From assembly GCA_002356635.1 (NCBI GenBank), contig CP023454.1:1596501-1660500 (forward strand): DNA of 64,000 nt. Direction: 5' to 3'. Shown one piece after another: positions 50,981 to 62,675 of the stretch (positions within the stretch are counted from its first letter, which is position 1; each line of letters opens with the position of its first letter). The notes below the pieces were generated by a model, which worked only from the letters and a program-made list of their open reading frames with translations, did not search any database and was not told the origin of the DNA. Made by a program: the position numbers and the translations under genes. This stretch comes from Rhodobacteraceae bacterium QY30. GTDB lineage: Bacteria; Pseudomonadota; Alphaproteobacteria; Rhodobacterales; Rhodobacteraceae.

Positions 50981-52333
50981 ATGTTCGCAACGATTTCCCG
51001 GTTCAAGTCGCAGGCCGCGCTGGCGCTGCTGATGGCCGCGACGGCGCTGACCGCCTGCGCGCAAAAGGAAGAGATCCTGCCCGGCGAACGGCTGGATGTC
51101 CGTGCGCCGCTGAGCGAGGGTTCGATCCCGGTCGAAGGCTACCAGGCAGCGGCCCCGGCGAATGCCACCGCCGCGGTCGCTCTTCCTGCCGCCCGCAGCG
51201 CGGAATGGAACCAGCGCGCCGGAACGCCCGAACATCTGCCGGGTAACGCCGCGCTGGCGGGCAGCCTTCAGCGCGTCTGGGCCGCGAACATCGGCCAAGG
51301 CAACGACCGCAAGCACCGCATCGCCGCCGACCCGGTGGTTTCGGGCGGCGTGATCTACACGCTGGACTCGCAGTCCCGCGTCACGGCCACCGCAACCAAC
51401 GGGGGCACCGTCTGGACAACGGACGTGACCCGGGCCGGAGACCGCAGCGCCGATGCCTCGGGCGGCGGTCTGGCGGTGGGCGGCGGCCGGGTCTATGTGA
51501 CCAGCGGCGCCGGCGAGCTGGTGGCGCTGGACAGCCGTTCGGGGGGCGTTGTCTGGCGGCAGCAGCTTGGCACCGCCGCTGGCAGCGGACCGGCGCTGGC
51601 GGGTGGCAAGGTTTTCGTCGCCTCGCGCGATGGCACCGGCTGGGCGCTGGACGCAGGCACCGGCAAGATCGACTGGACCGTGCCGGGCTTGGGCAGGGCG
51701 GGCGTCGTCGGCGCCTCGTCACCGGCCAGCGACGGGCAGGTCGTCGTCTTCCCGTTCTCGACCGGGCAACTGGTCGCCGCCGAGGCGCAGACCGGCAAGG
51801 TCTTGTGGAAGGCCAATGTCGCGGGCAAGCGCGTCGGGGAATCCTACACCGCGATCAACGATGTCACCGGTGACCCGGTCATTGCCGGAAATGCGGTCTA
51901 TGCCGGGACGGCGGCGGGGCGGATCGCGGCCATCGACAAGACCACCGGCCAGACCCTCTGGGCCGTGGGGCAGGGCGCAGCCAGCCCGCCCGCGGTGGCG
52001 GGCGGCGCGCTGTTCATCGTGACCGATCAAGGCAAGCTCATGCGGCTTGACGCTCGCACGGGCGGCACCGTCTGGGCGGTCGATCTGCCGTGGTTCCAAC
52101 CCTACCGCAAGGAACGCAAGCGCGGGCCGATCTTCGCAAGCTTTGGCCCCACGCTGGCGGGCGGGCGGCTGGTCGTCGCCTCGGGCGACGGGATGGTGCG
52201 CAGCTACGATCCGGCCTCGGGCACGCTGGTTGCGCAAGCCCCGCTGCCGGGCGGCGCGGCGGCGGCGCCGGCTGTTTCGGGCGGGGTGATGTATGCTGTC
52301 ACGAAAAACGGCCAGCTGAACGCTTTGCGCTGA
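50981..52333 (+). CDS. bamB: PQQ-like beta-propeller lipoprotein, BamB-like
   Basis: This 450-residue lipoprotein has a signal peptide with lipobox (LTAC, Cys near residue 26) and repeated PQQ-type blades: [20 protein letters not shown]-like segments with W and G at blade ends, for example [10 protein letters not shown] and [10 protein letters not shown]. BamB helps the BAM complex assemble outer-membrane proteins. The gene order with yfgM and der supports this call. It is longer than E. coli BamB by about 60 residues, mainly in an N-terminal Ala-rich region. Confidence 0.87.
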   Translation: MFATISRFKSQAALALLMAATALTACAQKEEILPGERLDVRAPLSEGSIPVEGYQAAAPANATAAVALPAARSAEWNQRAGTPEHLPGNAALAGSLQRVWAANIGQGNDRKHRIAADPVVSGGVIYTLDSQSRVTATATNGGTVWTTDVTRAGDRSADASGGGLAVGGGRVYVTSGAGELVALDSRSGGVVWRQQLGTAAGSGPALAGGKVFVASRDGTGWALDAGTGKIDWTVPGLGRAGVVGASSPASDGQVVVFPFSTGQLVAAEAQTGKVLWKANVAGKRVGESYTAINDVTGDPVIAGNAVYAGTAAGRIAAIDKTTGQTLWAVGQGAASPPAVAGGALFIVTDQGKLMRLDARTGGTVWAVDLPWFQPYRKERKRGPIFASFGPTLAGGRLVVASGDGMVRSYDPASGTLVAQAPLPGGAAAAPAVSGGVMYAVTKNGQLNALR

Positions 52334-52380
52334 GGGAAAATCGGTGTAAGGGGGCGGCTTGCCTTTCCGGAGTCTGCCTC

Positions 52381-53838
52381 ATGTCCTTCACCCTTGCCAT
52401 CGTCGGCCGTCCCAATGTCGGCAAGTCCACGCTGTTCAACCGGCTGGTGGGGAAGAAACTGGCGCTGGTCGATGACCAGCCCGGCGTCACCCGCGACCTG
52501 CGCGAAGGCGAGGCGCGGCTGGCGGACCTGCGGTTCATCGTGCTGGACAGCGCCGGGCTGGAACTGGCGGAAGACGACAGCCTGCAAGGCCGGATGCGCC
52601 GCCTGACCGAACGCGCCGTGGAAGAGGCCGACATCTGCCTGTTTGTCATCGACGGGCGTGTGGGCGTGACCCCGGCGGATGAAATCTTTGCCGAGATCCT
52701 CAGGAAGAAGAACGCCCATGTGATCCTTGCGGTCAACAAGGCCGAAGGCAAGGCGGGCGATGCCGGTGCGCTGGATGCCTGGAGCCTTGGCCTGGGTGAG
52801 CCGATCCGCATTTCCGCCGAGCACGGCGAAGGGATGGACGACCTGTACCTGGCGCTGCGCCCGCTGGCCGATGCCTTCGAGGAACGCGCGAAGCTTGACG
52901 CGCCCGAGGTCGATGTCGATGTCACCGATGAAACGGCCGAGGAAGGCCCGCGTGTCCCGACCCGGGAAAAGCCGCTCCAGATCGCGGTCATCGGCCGTCC
53001 GAACGCGGGAAAGTCGACGCTGATCAACAAGATCATCGGGGAAGATCGCCTGCTGACCGGACCCGAGGCCGGGATCACCCGCGATGCGATTTCGGTGTCG
53101 GCCGATTTCATGGGCACGCCGATGCGGATCTTCGACACCGCCGGAATGCGCAAGAAGGCCAAGGTGGTGGACAAGCTGGAAAAGCTTTCGGTGGCCGACG
53201 GCCTGCGCGCCGTGCGCTTTGCCGAAGTGGTCGTGGTGCTGCTGGACGTGGAAATCCCGTTTGAAACGCAGGACCTGCGCATCGCCGATTTCGCGGAAAG
53301 CGAAGGCCGCGCCGTGGTGGTGGCTGCGAACAAGTGGGATCTGGAGGAAGACAAGCCGCAGAAGCTGAACGAGCTGCGCCAGAACTTCGAGAAATACCTG
53401 CCGCAGTTGCGCGGCGCGCCGCTGGTCACGGTGTCGGCCAAGACCGGCAAGGGGCTGGATCGGCTGCACGCCGCGATCCTGAAGGCGCATGACGTGTGGA
53501 ACCGCCGTGTGACGACGGCGAAGTTGAACCAGTGGCTGGGCGCCATGACCGAAGCCCATCCGCCCCCCGCGCCGGGCGGGCGCCGCATCCGGCTGCGCTA
53601 CATGACCCAGGTGAAGACCCGCCCGCCGGCCTTTGTGGTGATGACGAACCATGCCGACAAGTTGCCGGAAAGCTATGCGCGTTATCTGGTCAATGGCTTG
53701 CGCGAAAGCTTCGACATGCCCGGTACGCCAATCCGGCTGACCTTCCGCGATCAAGGCAAGGACAACCCCTACAAGGACAAGAAGAAGTCCACGCCCTCGC
53801 GGTTGAGAAAGCACCTGGGGCAGGCCCCGCGGGACTAG
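52381..53838 (+). CDS. der: Ribosome-associated GTPase Der (EngA)
   Basis: Der is a 50S ribosome assembly GTPase with two G domains. The 485-residue protein has G1 motifs [18 protein letters not shown] (residues 7-24) and [18 protein letters not shown] (about 205-222), [16 protein letters not shown] in the second domain, and a C-terminal KH-like domain with [20 protein letters not shown]. The ATG at 52381 is the family start. It ends in a lysine-rich tail. It overlaps the convergent FkbM fusion gene by 4 nt. Confidence 0.96.
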   Translation: MSFTLAIVGRPNVGKSTLFNRLVGKKLALVDDQPGVTRDLREGEARLADLRFIVLDSAGLELAEDDSLQGRMRRLTERAVEEADICLFVIDGRVGVTPADEIFAEILRKKNAHVILAVNKAEGKAGDAGALDAWSLGLGEPIRISAEHGEGMDDLYLALRPLADAFEERAKLDAPEVDVDVTDETAEEGPRVPTREKPLQIAVIGRPNAGKSTLINKIIGEDRLLTGPEAGITRDAISVSADFMGTPMRIFDTAGMRKKAKVVDKLEKLSVADGLRAVRFAEVVVVLLDVEIPFETQDLRIADFAESEGRAVVVAANKWDLEEDKPQKLNELRQNFEKYLPQLRGAPLVTVSAKTGKGLDRLHAAILKAHDVWNRRVTTAKLNQWLGAMTEAHPPPAPGGRRIRLRYMTQVKTRPPAFVVMTNHADKLPESYARYLVNGLRESFDMPGTPIRLTFRDQGKDNPYKDKKKSTPSRLRKHLGQAPRD

Positions 53839-55562
53839 TCGCGGCGAAGCCCCTCAGGCAGAAGCGCGATATAGTCGTCGACCTCTCGGGCACCGATCCG
53901 GCCGCGCGCCTGAAGGTGGTCAAGGCAGAACAGCGTCAGGTCATGGGCGCGCATGACGGCATCCGACAGGACGGTTAGCCGCGCCAGCGCCGCATCGGTG
54001 AAGCTGGCCACCCTGCGCAGGTCGCGCACGAAGAAGGCATCGCCGTCGATGGCCTGCGTGAAGGCCCGGCGCCGCAGCCGCCGCTTGTAGCGCGATTCGG
54101 GGGCAGTGCGCTTGACGAAGTCGAAACCGTAGAATTCCAGGCCCAGACCATGCAGTTCGGTCGCCAGTTCAGCCGGGCGCGGCTCGCCTGCGTAAAGGGG
54201 GAAGAAGCGCACTTCGGTCTGGACGACCAGTACCCCGGACAATCGCGCCCGCCCATGGCGCAGGATCATGGCCTCGCTTCCCTGCACGTCGATCTTCAGA
54301 AGATCGGGGGGTGGCACCGCCGCCAGATCGTCCAGCGCCCGCGTCGGAACCCGCAGGCTTCCGGTTTCGGTCATCGCGCCTTGCAGGCCCAGATAGGCCG
54401 CAGAGGTCGGGTCGGCGGGGAAAAGCGAGGTGAAGCCGGATTGCCGGAACAGGTGCAGGTCGTGGTCCGCGCCGTCCCCCAGCGCATCCGGCAGATAGGT
54501 TTCGCGCGCCGACTTGCGGGCGTTCAGGGCCGCGAGCGCCTCGGGCTGCGGCTCGAACCCCGTTACATGGGCAAGACCCAGGTCCAGAAGACCGCGATAG
54601 GACACTTCGCCCTCGATCGGATTGGCGCCCACGTCCAGCACCTGAAGCGGGTGATCCAGTCCGACCGCCTCTGCCAGCCGCGCCAGGCGGCGCCGGTCCT
54701 GGGGCGCCGTGTCCACCACATCGCCCGCGACCGGTCCGTGACGGGCCAGCGCCTCCTCGATGGCCGCGCGCTGCCCGGTATCGGCCTCGCGCAGAACGGC
54801 GCGAAGGCGATGGGCGCCATAGGCCCTTTCGCCCGACGCGATCCGGTCCAGAACGGTCCCGAGCGTCACCACCGGATGAAGCGCCCCGCGCCCCGCGCCG
54901 TCGGCCGCCTCGAACAGGTGCGGGGGATTGGTGTCGAAGGTCGCGTTCGGGAACAGGCCCGCAACCGACCGCAGGTCGCGGTGCGACGCCCCCGTCTGCG
55001 CAACCGCCCCCGCAAGAACCGCTTCGTCATTGATGGCGATGCCGGCCCTCAGCGCCCGGCGGCGCAGGTCCGCCATCACGGGGAGCAACCCCGCGCGCAC
55101 CCGCGTCACCGGGAAAAGGCAACCCCAATGCGGATCCAGGCCCAAGTCGGCAAGGCCACGCGAGAACCGCGGCGGCTGAGGATGCGGACCCAGATCGGCG
55201 GCGATCGCATCGGCTGCCTCCACCTCGAAGGCTTCCACCAGGATGGCCGCCGCTTCGGCGCCCAGAAAGACGTCGGCATCCAGCAGGCACAGGAATTCGG
55301 CCGCGGGCGCGACTTCGGCGGCGACGTGATGCCACAGGTCGCCGCAGAACCAGCCCCAGTTGTCAGGCAGCGGGCCGAACCCCAGGCGCGACAGCGTTTG
55401 GGGCGTGATGGGAACGCGCGGGAACGGCCCCGTCTCGACCGCGCCCTTCCGGTCATCGCAGATCACCACCGGCGCGCAACCCGTGGCCGAGGTCAGCCCC
55501 TCGGCCAGCCGGCGGGCGGGCAGGTCGAACCGGTGGGCGCGAAGGAAATACCGCGTCCGCAT
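53835..55562 (-). CDS. FkbM methyltransferase fused to N-terminal glycosyltransferase-like domain
   Basis: This 575-residue protein has a C-terminal FkbM-type SAM methyltransferase (about residues 305-500). It shows [37 protein letters not shown] and [19 protein letters not shown], as well as [11 protein letters not shown]. The N-terminal 230 residues look like a nucleotide-sugar or glycan-handling domain with a DxD-type motif in [14 protein letters not shown] and [11 protein letters not shown]. The fusion suggests a surface-glycan modifying enzyme. It lies 11 nt after serS on the same strand; the link to serS is probably incidental. Confidence 0.72.
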   Translation of the reverse strand: MRTRYFLRAHRFDLPARRLAEGLTSATGCAPVVICDDRKGAVETGPFPRVPITPQTLSRLGFGPLPDNWGWFCGDLWHHVAAEVAPAAEFLCLLDADVFLGAEAAAILVEAFEVEAADAIAADLGPHPQPPRFSRGLADLGLDPHWGCLFPVTRVRAGLLPVMADLRRRALRAGIAINDEAVLAGAVAQTGASHRDLRSVAGLFPNATFDTNPPHLFEAADGAGRGALHPVVTLGTVLDRIASGERAYGAHRLRAVLREADTGQRAAIEEALARHGPVAGDVVDTAPQDRRRLARLAEAVGLDHPLQVLDVGANPIEGEVSYRGLLDLGLAHVTGFEPQPEALAALNARKSARETYLPDALGDGADHDLHLFRQSGFTSLFPADPTSAAYLGLQGAMTETGSLRVPTRALDDLAAVPPPDLLKIDVQGSEAMILRHGRARLSGVLVVQTEVRFFPLYAGEPRPAELATELHGLGLEFYGFDFVKRTAPESRYKRRLRRRAFTQAIDGDAFFVRDLRRVASFTDAALARLTVLSDAVMRAHDLTLFCLDHLQARGRIGAREVDDYIALLPEGLRRD

Positions 55563-55573
55563 GGGCCCGGGCG

Positions 55574-56863
55574 TCAGACCAGCGTGCCGTCCGGTTGCAG
55601 GCAGGTCCGGCCGCCCAGCCAGGGGATCAGCGCCTCGGGCAGGAGGACGGAGCCGTCTTCCTGCTGGCCGTTTTCCAGCACCGCGATCAGGCAGCGGCCC
55701 ACGGCCAGACCCGAGCCGTTCAGCGTGTGGACGAATTCCGGCTTGCCCCCCGGACGCTTGAACCGGGCGTTCATGCGCCGCGCCTGGAAATCGCCGCAGA
55801 CCGAAACCGAGCTGATTTCGCGGTAGGTGTTCTGGCCGGGCAGCCAGACTTCAAGGTCATGCGTCTTTTGCGCGCCAAAGCCCATGTCGCCGGTGCAAAG
55901 CACGATGGTGCGGTAGGGTAGCCCCAGCCGTTCCAGCACCGCTTCGGCGCATCTGGTCATCCGTTCGTGTTCGGCCAGGCTGTGTTCCGGCGCGGTGATC
56001 GACACCATCTCGACCTTTTCGAACTGGTGCTGGCGCAGCATGCCCGAGGTGTCCTTGCCCGCGCTGCCCGCTTCCGACCGGAAACATTGCGTGTGCGACG
56101 TCATGCGGATCGGCAGCGCGGCCGCGTCCAGCACCTCTTCGCGGACCGAGTTGGTCAGCGTCACTTCCGACGTGGGGATCAGCCACCAGCCATTGGTGGT
56201 CTGGTAGCTGTCTTCGGCGAACTTCGGCAACTGGTTCGTGCCGACCATCGCGTCGGACTTGACCAGAACCGGCGTGATCCATTCGGTCAGCCCATGTTCC
56301 GATGTGTGCAGGTCCAGCATGAACTGCGCCAGCGCCCGGTGGATACGAGCCACTCCGCCCTTCAGCACCACGAAGCGCGAGCCCGACAGCTTGGCTGCGG
56401 TTTCAAAATCCATCCCGGCCTGGACGCCCTTGATCTGGAAATGTTCGACCGGGGCAAAGTCGAAGGCGCGGGGCGTGCCCCAGCGGCGGATCTCGACGTT
56501 GCCGGTCTCATCCGCGCCCTCGGGGACATCCGGCAGCGGGCTGTTCGGGATGGTCAGCAGCAGGTCGCGCAGGCGCGCGTCCTCGGCATTGGCCTCTTCG
56601 GTCAGGCGGGCGACTTCGGCCTTCTTTTCGGCCACCAGCGCGCGCAGGCGCTCGAATTCGGCGTCATCGCCACGTGCCTTGGCGGCCCCCACGTCCTTGC
56701 TGGCGGCGTTCTGCGCGGCCTGGGCGGTCTCGGCCGCCAGGATCTTCGCGCGGCGCCCCTCGTCCAGCGCCAGGATCGCGGGCGACAGGGGCGACAGCCC
56801 GCGGCGCGCCAGTTGTGCGTCGAACTGGGCGGGGTTTTCGCGGATGGCGCGGATGTCGTGCAT
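55574..56863 (-). CDS. serS: Seryl-tRNA synthetase
   Basis: SerRS charges tRNA-Ser. The 429-residue protein has an N-terminal coiled-coil arm (about residues 30-105: [20 protein letters not shown]) and a class II core with [20 protein letters not shown], motif 2 [23 protein letters not shown], and motif 3 [16 protein letters not shown]. The ATG at 56861-56863 gives the standard start [20 protein letters not shown]. It is divergent from yajC. Confidence 0.96.
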   Translation of the reverse strand: MHDIRAIRENPAQFDAQLARRGLSPLSPAILALDEGRRAKILAAETAQAAQNAASKDVGAAKARGDDAEFERLRALVAEKKAEVARLTEEANAEDARLRDLLLTIPNSPLPDVPEGADETGNVEIRRWGTPRAFDFAPVEHFQIKGVQAGMDFETAAKLSGSRFVVLKGGVARIHRALAQFMLDLHTSEHGLTEWITPVLVKSDAMVGTNQLPKFAEDSYQTTNGWWLIPTSEVTLTNSVREEVLDAAALPIRMTSHTQCFRSEAGSAGKDTSGMLRQHQFEKVEMVSITAPEHSLAEHERMTRCAEAVLERLGLPYRTIVLCTGDMGFGAQKTHDLEVWLPGQNTYREISSVSVCGDFQARRMNARFKRPGGKPEFVHTLNGSGLAVGRCLIAVLENGQQEDGSVLLPEALIPWLGGRTCLQPDGTLV

Positions 56864-57046
56864 GAACCTGGTCCTTGGCTGTCGCTGTCGCCCGGTATGG
56901 GCGCTTTCCATATGCCCGATCATGTCGGGGCTGTGAACCGGGATTTGCGACCCTCTGCTTGCCAAGCGGGGGCCGAACGCATAGGTTCCGCGCAACTTTC
57001 GGCCCGGGTCCGCGCGACCGGTCGAGCAACCGAAAAAGGGACGCGA

Positions 57047-57394
57047 ATGTTCATCACCCCCGCCTATGCGCAGGCCACCGGAGCCGCATCGCCCAGCCTT
57101 CTGACTTCGGGCCTGATCCCGATGGTCCTGATCTTCGCGATCATGTATTTCCTGATGATCCGTCCCCAGCAGAAGAAGATGAAAGAGCACAAGGCCATGG
57201 TCGAGGCGCTGCGCCGGGGCGACCAGGTGATCACGCAGGGCGGCATCATCGGCAAGATTTCCAAGGTCAAGGACGGCGAGAACGACGTCGAGGTCGAGAT
57301 CGCCGAAGGCGTGCGCGTCCGTGTCGCCCGCCAGGCCATCACCACCGTCCTGTCCAAGACCGAACCCGCCGCCGCACCGGCCGCGAAAGCCTGA
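57047..57394 (+). CDS. yajC: Preprotein translocase subunit YajC
   Basis: YajC is a small membrane partner of SecDF. The 115-residue protein has one membrane helix ([20 protein letters not shown]) followed by the family segment [20 protein letters not shown] and [15 protein letters not shown]. The ATG at 57047 gives the usual start [10 protein letters not shown]. It is first in the run yajC-secD-secF-Mth938-ccmABCDG. Confidence 0.94.
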   Translation: MFITPAYAQATGAASPSLLTSGLIPMVLIFAIMYFLMIRPQQKKMKEHKAMVEALRRGDQVITQGGIIGKISKVKDGENDVEVEIAEGVRVRVARQAITTVLSKTEPAAAPAAKA

Positions 57395-57404
57395 GAGCGC
57401 GCCC

Positions 57405-59069
57405 ATGTTGCAATTCCCCCTGTGGAAGAAGCTGGTCATCTGGGGGCTTTGCCTTCTGGGGCTGGCCGCGGCGGCGCCGAACCTGTTCTATGACCGGGTC
57501 GAGCTGCACAACGATGCGGTCGCCCGGATCGAGAAGACGGGCGCGACCACCGAAGCCGACGCGGCTGCCACTGCGCTTTGGCCGTCCTGGCTGCCCTCGA
57601 ACATCCTGTCGCTGGGGCTGGACCTGCGGGGCGGAGCGCATCTTCTGGCCGAAGTGAGGCTGGCCGATGTCTACAAGTCCCGGATGCAGGCCCTCTGGCC
57701 GGAAATGCGCCGGGTGTTGGGGGAAAAACGCGCCGAAATCGGCGGGGTCCGCCGCGCGCCGTCCCCCGATGGCGAGCTGAAGATCCAGATCGAAAAGCCC
57801 GAGGGGCTGGCCGCCGCCGTCGCCGCCGCCAAGACGCTGTCCGCGCCGGTCGTGACCCTGACGGGCGTTGGCCAAAGCACCTTCGATATTACCGGCGAGG
57901 GGACGACCATCACGGTCCGCCTGTCCGACGCCGAAAAGGCGGCCACGAACGACCGCACCATGGCGCAGGCCCTGGAAATCATCCGCCGCCGCGTCGATGC
58001 CGCCGGCACCCGCGAACCGACAATCCTGCGCCAGGGCGCCGACCGGATCCTGATCCAGGTTCCGGGCCTTGGCTCCGCCGAGGAGTTGAAGGCGCTGATC
58101 GGCACCACCGCGAAGCTGACCTTCCAGCCGGTGATCAGCGTCACCAAGGACGCGAACGCCAAGCCCGGCGCTGGCAATGTCCTCGCTCCGGCCGACGATG
58201 AGCCGGGGGTCTTCTACATCCTGGAAGACCGGCCCGTGGTCAGCGGCGACGACCTGGTGAATGCGGCCCCGAGCTTTGACCAGAACGGCGCGCCCGCCGT
58301 GTCGTTCCAGTTCGACACCACCGGTGCGCGTGCCTTCGGGCAATACACCGCCGAAAACATCGGCCAGCTTTTCGCCATCGTCCTCGACGGCAAGGTGATT
58401 TCCGCCCCGCGGATCCAGAGCGCGATTCCGGGCGGGCAGGGGATCATCACCGGCAACTTCACCGTGCAGTCCTCGACCGACCTGGCTGTCCTGCTGCGGT
58501 CGGGCGCGCTTCCGGCCGGTCTGGACTTCCTGGAACAACGAACCATCGGACCGGAACTGGGGCAGGACAGCATCGACGCCGGTCGCGTCTCGACCCTGGT
58601 TGCGGTCGCCGCCGTCTCGGCCTTCATGATCGCCTCCTACGGGCTGTTCGGCGTCTTTGCGATCGTGGCCCTGTCCATCAACATCGCAATGCTTCTGGGG
58701 GCGCTGACGGTGATCGGCGCCACGCTGACGCTGCCGGGGATCGCGGGGATCGTGCTGACCATCGGCATGGCGGTGGACGCCAACGTGCTGATCTTCGAAC
58801 GAATCCGCGAGGAACTGCGCGCCGCGAAATCGCCCGCGCGCGCGATCGAGTTGGGCTACGAACGCGCGCTGCCCGCGATCATCGACGCCAACCTGACGAC
58901 GATGATCACCGCGATCGTGCTGTTCTTCATCGGTGCCGGTCCGGTGCGCGGCTTTGCCGTGACGCTGGCGCTTGGCATCATCACTTCGGTCTTCACCGCC
59001 ATCTATGTCACGCGCCTGCTGATCGTCGCCTGGTATGGATGGCGCCGTCCGAAGACGATCACGGTCTGA
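57405..59069 (+). CDS. secD: Protein translocase subunit SecD
   Basis: SecD uses the proton gradient to pull proteins out of the Sec channel. The 554-residue protein has an N-terminal helix ([20 protein letters not shown]), [17 protein letters not shown], a periplasmic P1 domain with [19 protein letters not shown], and C-terminal membrane helices with [17 protein letters not shown] and [19 protein letters not shown]. The ATG at 57405 follows yajC by 10 nt; secF follows at 15 nt. Confidence 0.96.
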   Translation: MLQFPLWKKLVIWGLCLLGLAAAAPNLFYDRVELHNDAVARIEKTGATTEADAAATALWPSWLPSNILSLGLDLRGGAHLLAEVRLADVYKSRMQALWPEMRRVLGEKRAEIGGVRRAPSPDGELKIQIEKPEGLAAAVAAAKTLSAPVVTLTGVGQSTFDITGEGTTITVRLSDAEKAATNDRTMAQALEIIRRRVDAAGTREPTILRQGADRILIQVPGLGSAEELKALIGTTAKLTFQPVISVTKDANAKPGAGNVLAPADDEPGVFYILEDRPVVSGDDLVNAAPSFDQNGAPAVSFQFDTTGARAFGQYTAENIGQLFAIVLDGKVISAPRIQSAIPGGQGIITGNFTVQSSTDLAVLLRSGALPAGLDFLEQRTIGPELGQDSIDAGRVSTLVAVAAVSAFMIASYGLFGVFAIVALSINIAMLLGALTVIGATLTLPGIAGIVLTIGMAVDANVLIFERIREELRAAKSPARAIELGYERALPAIIDANLTTMITAIVLFFIGAGPVRGFAVTLALGIITSVFTAIYVTRLLIVAWYGWRRPKTITV

Positions 59070-59084
59070 AGGGGAAACAAGATC

Positions 59085-60062
59085 ATGGCATGGCGTCTGA
59101 GACTGGCCCCCGAAAAGACCAACATCGACTTCTTCAAGCACCAGTGGCTGACCTTCGGCGGCTCGATGCTGCTGATGATCGCGGCCTTCGTCATCTGGGC
59201 GGTGATGGGCCTGAACTTCGGCATCGACTTCAAGGGCGGCACGACGATCCGGACGGAATCCGCGACCCCCGTGAATGTGGGTGCGATGCGGCAGGTTCTG
59301 GAGAAACTTCCGCTGGGCGACATCGCCATCACCGAGGTCTTCGACCCGTCGTTCCGCGCCGATCAGCACGTCGCGCAGATCCGTCTGGCGGCGCTGGACC
59401 AGACCGAGGCGGTTTCGCCCGAGACCATCGCCCAGGTGGAAACCGCGCTGAAGGCGCTGGACCCGCAGATCCGCTTTGCGTCTGTCGAATCCGTCGGCCC
59501 CAAGGTCTCGTCCGAACTGATCTGGAGTTCGGTCATGGCGGTGGGCGTGACCTCGCTGGCGATCATGGCCTATATCTGGCTTCGGTTCGAATGGCAGTTC
59601 GCGCTTGGCGGCGTGCTGGCCCTTCTGCATGACGTGTTCATCACCATCGGCATCTTCGCGCTGTTCCAGCTGAAGTTCGACCTGACGATCATCGCGGCGC
59701 TGCTGACCATCCTGGGCTATTCGATCAACGACACGGTGGTGGTCTTTGACCGGCTTCGGGAAAACCTGGTCAAGTACAAGACCATGCCCCTGAAGGACGT
59801 GATGAACCTTTCGGTCAACGAAACCCTCAGCCGCACGCTGATGACCTCGATCACGACGCTGATCGCCGTCGGCTCGATGCTGGTTTTCGGTGGCGACGTG
59901 ATCCGCGGCTTTTCCTTCGCAATCTTCATGGGCGTGCTTCTGGGCACCTATTCCTCGGTCTATGTGGCCAAGAACATCGTTCTGATGATCGGCATGGACC
60001 GGACCGAAAAGGCCGAGAAGAAAAAGAAGGACAGCAACGAATTCGCCAATATCGACGCGTGA
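59085..60062 (+). CDS. secF: Protein translocase subunit SecF
   Basis: SecF pairs with SecD. The 325-residue protein has NIDFFKHQWLTFGGSMLLMI at the first helix, LNFGIDFKGGTTIRTES, the VESVGPKVSSELIWSSVMAV block, and ILGYSINDTVVVFDRLRENL plus LSRTLMTSITTLIAVGSMLV in the later helices. It ends in a lysine-rich tail. The next gene starts 4 nt after its stop. Confidence 0.96.
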   Translation: MAWRLRLAPEKTNIDFFKHQWLTFGGSMLLMIAAFVIWAVMGLNFGIDFKGGTTIRTESATPVNVGAMRQVLEKLPLGDIAITEVFDPSFRADQHVAQIRLAALDQTEAVSPETIAQVETALKALDPQIRFASVESVGPKVSSELIWSSVMAVGVTSLAIMAYIWLRFEWQFALGGVLALLHDVFITIGIFALFQLKFDLTIIAALLTILGYSINDTVVVFDRLRENLVKYKTMPLKDVMNLSVNETLSRTLMTSITTLIAVGSMLVFGGDVIRGFSFAIFMGVLLGTYSSVYVAKNIVLMIGMDRTEKAEKKKKDSNEFANIDA

Positions 60063-60066
60063 TCCC

Positions 60067-60432
60067 ATGATCCGGCTGACCGAAATCACCTTTTCCTCGG
60101 CCCGGCCCATCGACGGCTACGGCCCGAACTTCTTCCGGGTCGGGGGACAGGTGATCGAGGGCGCGGTGATCGTCACGGCGGGCGGCGTGCGGTCCTGGGG
60201 CGGGCTTTCGGATGCCGCGGCCCTGCTGGCGCTGGCGGATGAGGTTGACGTGATCCTGGTCGGGACCGGCCGCCAGATTGCCCATCTGCCCAAGGATTTG
60301 CGCCTGGCGCTGGAAGCGGCGGGGATCGGGGCCGAGCCGATGGACAGTCCGGCGGCGGCGCGGACCTACAACGTCCTTCTGGCCGAAGGGCGGCGCGTTG
60401 CGGCGGCCTTGCTACCTGTCCCGCCGGAATGA
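60067..60432 (+). CDS. Mth938-like domain protein
   Basis: This 121-residue protein has the Mth938/NDUFAF3-like fold. Segments are [40 protein letters not shown] and [20 protein letters not shown]. Relatives include mitochondrial complex I assembly factor NDUFAF3, but the bacterial role is not established. It lies between secF and ccmA, and its stop overlaps the ccmA start (ATGA). Confidence 0.88.
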   Translation: MIRLTEITFSSARPIDGYGPNFFRVGGQVIEGAVIVTAGGVRSWGGLSDAAALLALADEVDVILVGTGRQIAHLPKDLRLALEAAGIGAEPMDSPAAARTYNVLLAEGRRVAAALLPVPPE

Positions 60433-61085
60433 CACACGTCCAGTCCGTGCTGTCGGTCGAAGGACTGGCCGTCGCCCGGGGCGGCGTCCCGGTGCTGGAG
60501 GATGTAGGCTTCGTCCTGCCCGCAGGCGGCCTGCTGATCCTGCGTGGACCAAACGGCATCGGTAAGACGACGCTGTTGCGGACCCTGTCCGGCCTTCAGC
60601 CGCCGCTGGCGGGGCGGATCGGCTGCGCGCCGGATGCGATTGCCTATGCGGCCCACGCCGATGGCCTGAAATCCACCCTGACGGTGGCCGAAAACCTGCG
60701 CTTCTGGGCGGCGGTCTACGGCACGGCGGGGATCGACGCGGCGCTGGAAGGAATGAACCTGACCACGCTGGCCGACCGGCGGGCGGCGGACCTTTCGGCG
60801 GGGCAGAAGCGGCGGCTGGGGCTGGCGCGGCTGCTGGTGACGGGGCGGCCCGTCTGGATGCTGGATGAGCCGACCGTGTCGCTGGACACGGCTTCGGTCG
60901 CCCTGTTCGGGCAAGCTGTCGCCGGGCATCTGGCCGCAGGTGGCGCGGCGGTTATCGCCACGCATATCGACCTTGGCCTCCCCGATGCCCGGGTGCTGGA
61001 CCTGACGCCCTTCCGCGCCCTGCCACCGGCCGAAGGGGGCCGCAGCACCGCCTTCGAGGGCGAATCCGACGGGGCCTTCCTGTGA
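60429..61085 (+). CDS. ccmA: Heme exporter ATP-binding protein CcmA
   Basis: CcmA is the ATPase of the CcmABCD complex that releases holo-CcmE. The 218-residue protein has Walker A in [16 protein letters not shown], the ABC signature [17 protein letters not shown], and Walker B in [12 protein letters not shown]. Its C-terminus overlaps ccmB (GTGA). It follows the Mth938-like gene and precedes ccmB, ccmC, ccmD and ccmG. Confidence 0.95.
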   Translation: MTHVQSVLSVEGLAVARGGVPVLEDVGFVLPAGGLLILRGPNGIGKTTLLRTLSGLQPPLAGRIGCAPDAIAYAAHADGLKSTLTVAENLRFWAAVYGTAGIDAALEGMNLTTLADRRAADLSAGQKRRLGLARLLVTGRPVWMLDEPTVSLDTASVALFGQAVAGHLAAGGAAVIATHIDLGLPDARVLDLTPFRALPPAEGGRSTAFEGESDGAFL

Positions 61086-61738
61086 TCGCGCTCCTGATCC
61101 GCGACCTGCGCCTGTCGGTCCGCTCGGGCGGTGGCTTTGGCCTCGGCCTGGTCTTTTTCCTGCTGGTCGCCACGCTGGTTCCCTTTGGAGTCGGGGCCGA
61201 GACGGCCGTCCTGTCACGGATCGCCGCGGGGATCCTTTGGGTGGGGGCGCTTCTGGCCTGCCTTCTGTCGCTGGACCGGATCCTGGCCCTGGACCACGAG
61301 GACGGCTCGCTGGACCTTCTGGCCACCGCACCGATCCCGCTGGAGGGGGTGGTGGCCGTCAAGGCGCTGGCCCATTGGGTCGTGACCGGCCTGCCGCTGA
61401 CGCTGGTGTCGCCGGTGCTGGGGGTGCTTCTGAACCTGCCCGCCCCGGGCTATGCGCCGCTGGTGCTGTCCCTGCTGCTGGGCACCCCGGCGCTGTCGGC
61501 GATCGGCACCTTCGGCGCCGCGCTGACGGTGGGGGTCAAGCGCGGCGGCCTGTTGATGTCGCTTCTGGTGCTGCCGCTTTACGTGCCCACCCTGATCTTC
61601 GGGGCCGAGGCGGCGCGACGCGGCGCGGACGGTCTGGTCAATGGCACGCCGCTGCTGCTGCTGGCCGGAATCACCGCCGGAACCATCGCGCTTCTGCCCT
61701 TCGCCTCGGCTGCGGCAATCCGCGCGGGGTTGCGCTAG
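61082..61738 (+). CDS. ccmB: Heme exporter protein CcmB
   Basis: This 218-residue membrane permease of the CcmABCD complex has six hydrophobic segments and the family motif [20 protein letters not shown] near the first loop. The start is GTG at 61082, overlapping the ccmA stop by 4 nt. The conserved [20 protein letters not shown] segment is present near the C-terminus. Confidence 0.93.
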   Translation: MIALLIRDLRLSVRSGGGFGLGLVFFLLVATLVPFGVGAETAVLSRIAAGILWVGALLACLLSLDRILALDHEDGSLDLLATAPIPLEGVVAVKALAHWVVTGLPLTLVSPVLGVLLNLPAPGYAPLVLSLLLGTPALSAIGTFGAALTVGVKRGGLLMSLLVLPLYVPTLIFGAEAARRGADGLVNGTPLLLLAGITAGTIALLPFASAAAIRAGLR

Positions 61739-61791
61739 GTCGGGCGTGATAAAGGGTTGAGGGTGCGGGGAAGAGGGGCTAGCTAGCCGTC

Positions 61792-62520
61792 ATGTCGATC
61801 TGGGAATATGCCAATCCGAAGCGCTTCATGCAGACCTCTGCCGCCATCCTGCCCTGGGTGAGCGTTGCGGCCGTGCTGCTGTCGGTGGCCGGGTTGGTCT
61901 GGGGCTTTTTCTTCACGCCCGATGACTACCGGCAGGGTTCGACCGTGAAGATCATCTACCTGCACGTTCCCGCCGCGATGCTGGCCATCAACATCTGGAT
62001 CATGATGCTGGTCACTTCGCTGATCTGGCTGGTGCGGCGCCACCATGTGTCGGCGCTGGCGGCCAAGGCGGCGGCGCCCATCGGCATGACCATGACGCTG
62101 GTCGCCCTGGTCACCGGGGCCTTCTGGGGCCAGCCGATGTGGGGCACCTGGTGGGCCTGGGATCCGCGGCTGACGTCGTTCCTGATCCTGTTCCTGTTCT
62201 ACCTGGGCTACATCGCCCTGTGGGAAGCGATCGAGAACCCGGATGCCGCCGCCGACCTGACCTCGGTCCTGTGTCTGGTCGGATCGGTCTTCGCGCTGCT
62301 CAGCCGCTATGCGGTGCTGTTCTGGAACCAGGGCCTGCACCAGGGGGCATCCCTGTCGATGGACCGCAAGGAGAACGTGTCCGACGTATTCTGGGTGCCG
62401 CTGGTGGTGACGATTGCAGGCTTCGTGCTGGGCTTCGTCGCGCTGGTTCTGCTCAGGACGCGGACTGAAATCCGGTCGCGCCGGTTGCGCGCGCTGGAGG
62501 CACGGGAGAGGATGTCGTGA
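61792..62520 (+). CDS. ccmC: Heme exporter protein CcmC
   Basis: CcmC delivers heme to CcmE. The 242-residue membrane protein has IIYLHVPAAMLAINIWIMML (heme-binding His), the tryptophan-rich WGTWWAWDPRLTSFLILFLF signature, and a later heme His in FWNQGLHQGASLSM. A 53-nt gap separates it from ccmB. ccmD starts at its stop codon. Confidence 0.95.
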   Translation: MSIWEYANPKRFMQTSAAILPWVSVAAVLLSVAGLVWGFFFTPDDYRQGSTVKIIYLHVPAAMLAINIWIMMLVTSLIWLVRRHHVSALAAKAAAPIGMTMTLVALVTGAFWGQPMWGTWWAWDPRLTSFLILFLFYLGYIALWEAIENPDAAADLTSVLCLVGSVFALLSRYAVLFWNQGLHQGASLSMDRKENVSDVFWVPLVVTIAGFVLGFVALVLLRTRTEIRSRRLRALEARERMS

Positions 62521-62675
62521 TGCCCGATCTTGGGAAGTATGCCGTCACGGTCCTGTCGGCCTATGGCGTGTCGCTGGGCCTTCTGGCGGCACTGATCGTC
62601 GCCAGCCTCTGGCGTTCGGCGCGGGTGCGGCGCGCGCTGGAAGCGCAGGAAGCAAGGATGCAGAAGAATGGCTAA
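62520..62675 (+). CDS. ccmD: Heme exporter protein CcmD
   Basis: This 51-residue single-helix membrane protein is part of CcmABCD. It begins MPDLGKYAVTVLSAYGVSLG, continues with LLAALIVASLWRSARVRRAL and ends in a charged tail. Its ATG shares one base with the ccmC stop, and its stop lies inside the ccmG start region (8-nt overlap). It is easy to miss because of its size. Confidence 0.88.
   Translation: MPDLGKYAVTVLSAYGVSLGLLAALIVASLWRSARVRRALEAQEARMQKNG

Noticed and set aside
57339-60110. A roughly 920-codon antisense frame opposite secD and secF
   Set aside because: Same GC artefact; composition is His/Arg/Asp-rich and unlike a protein, while secD and secF are unmistakable.
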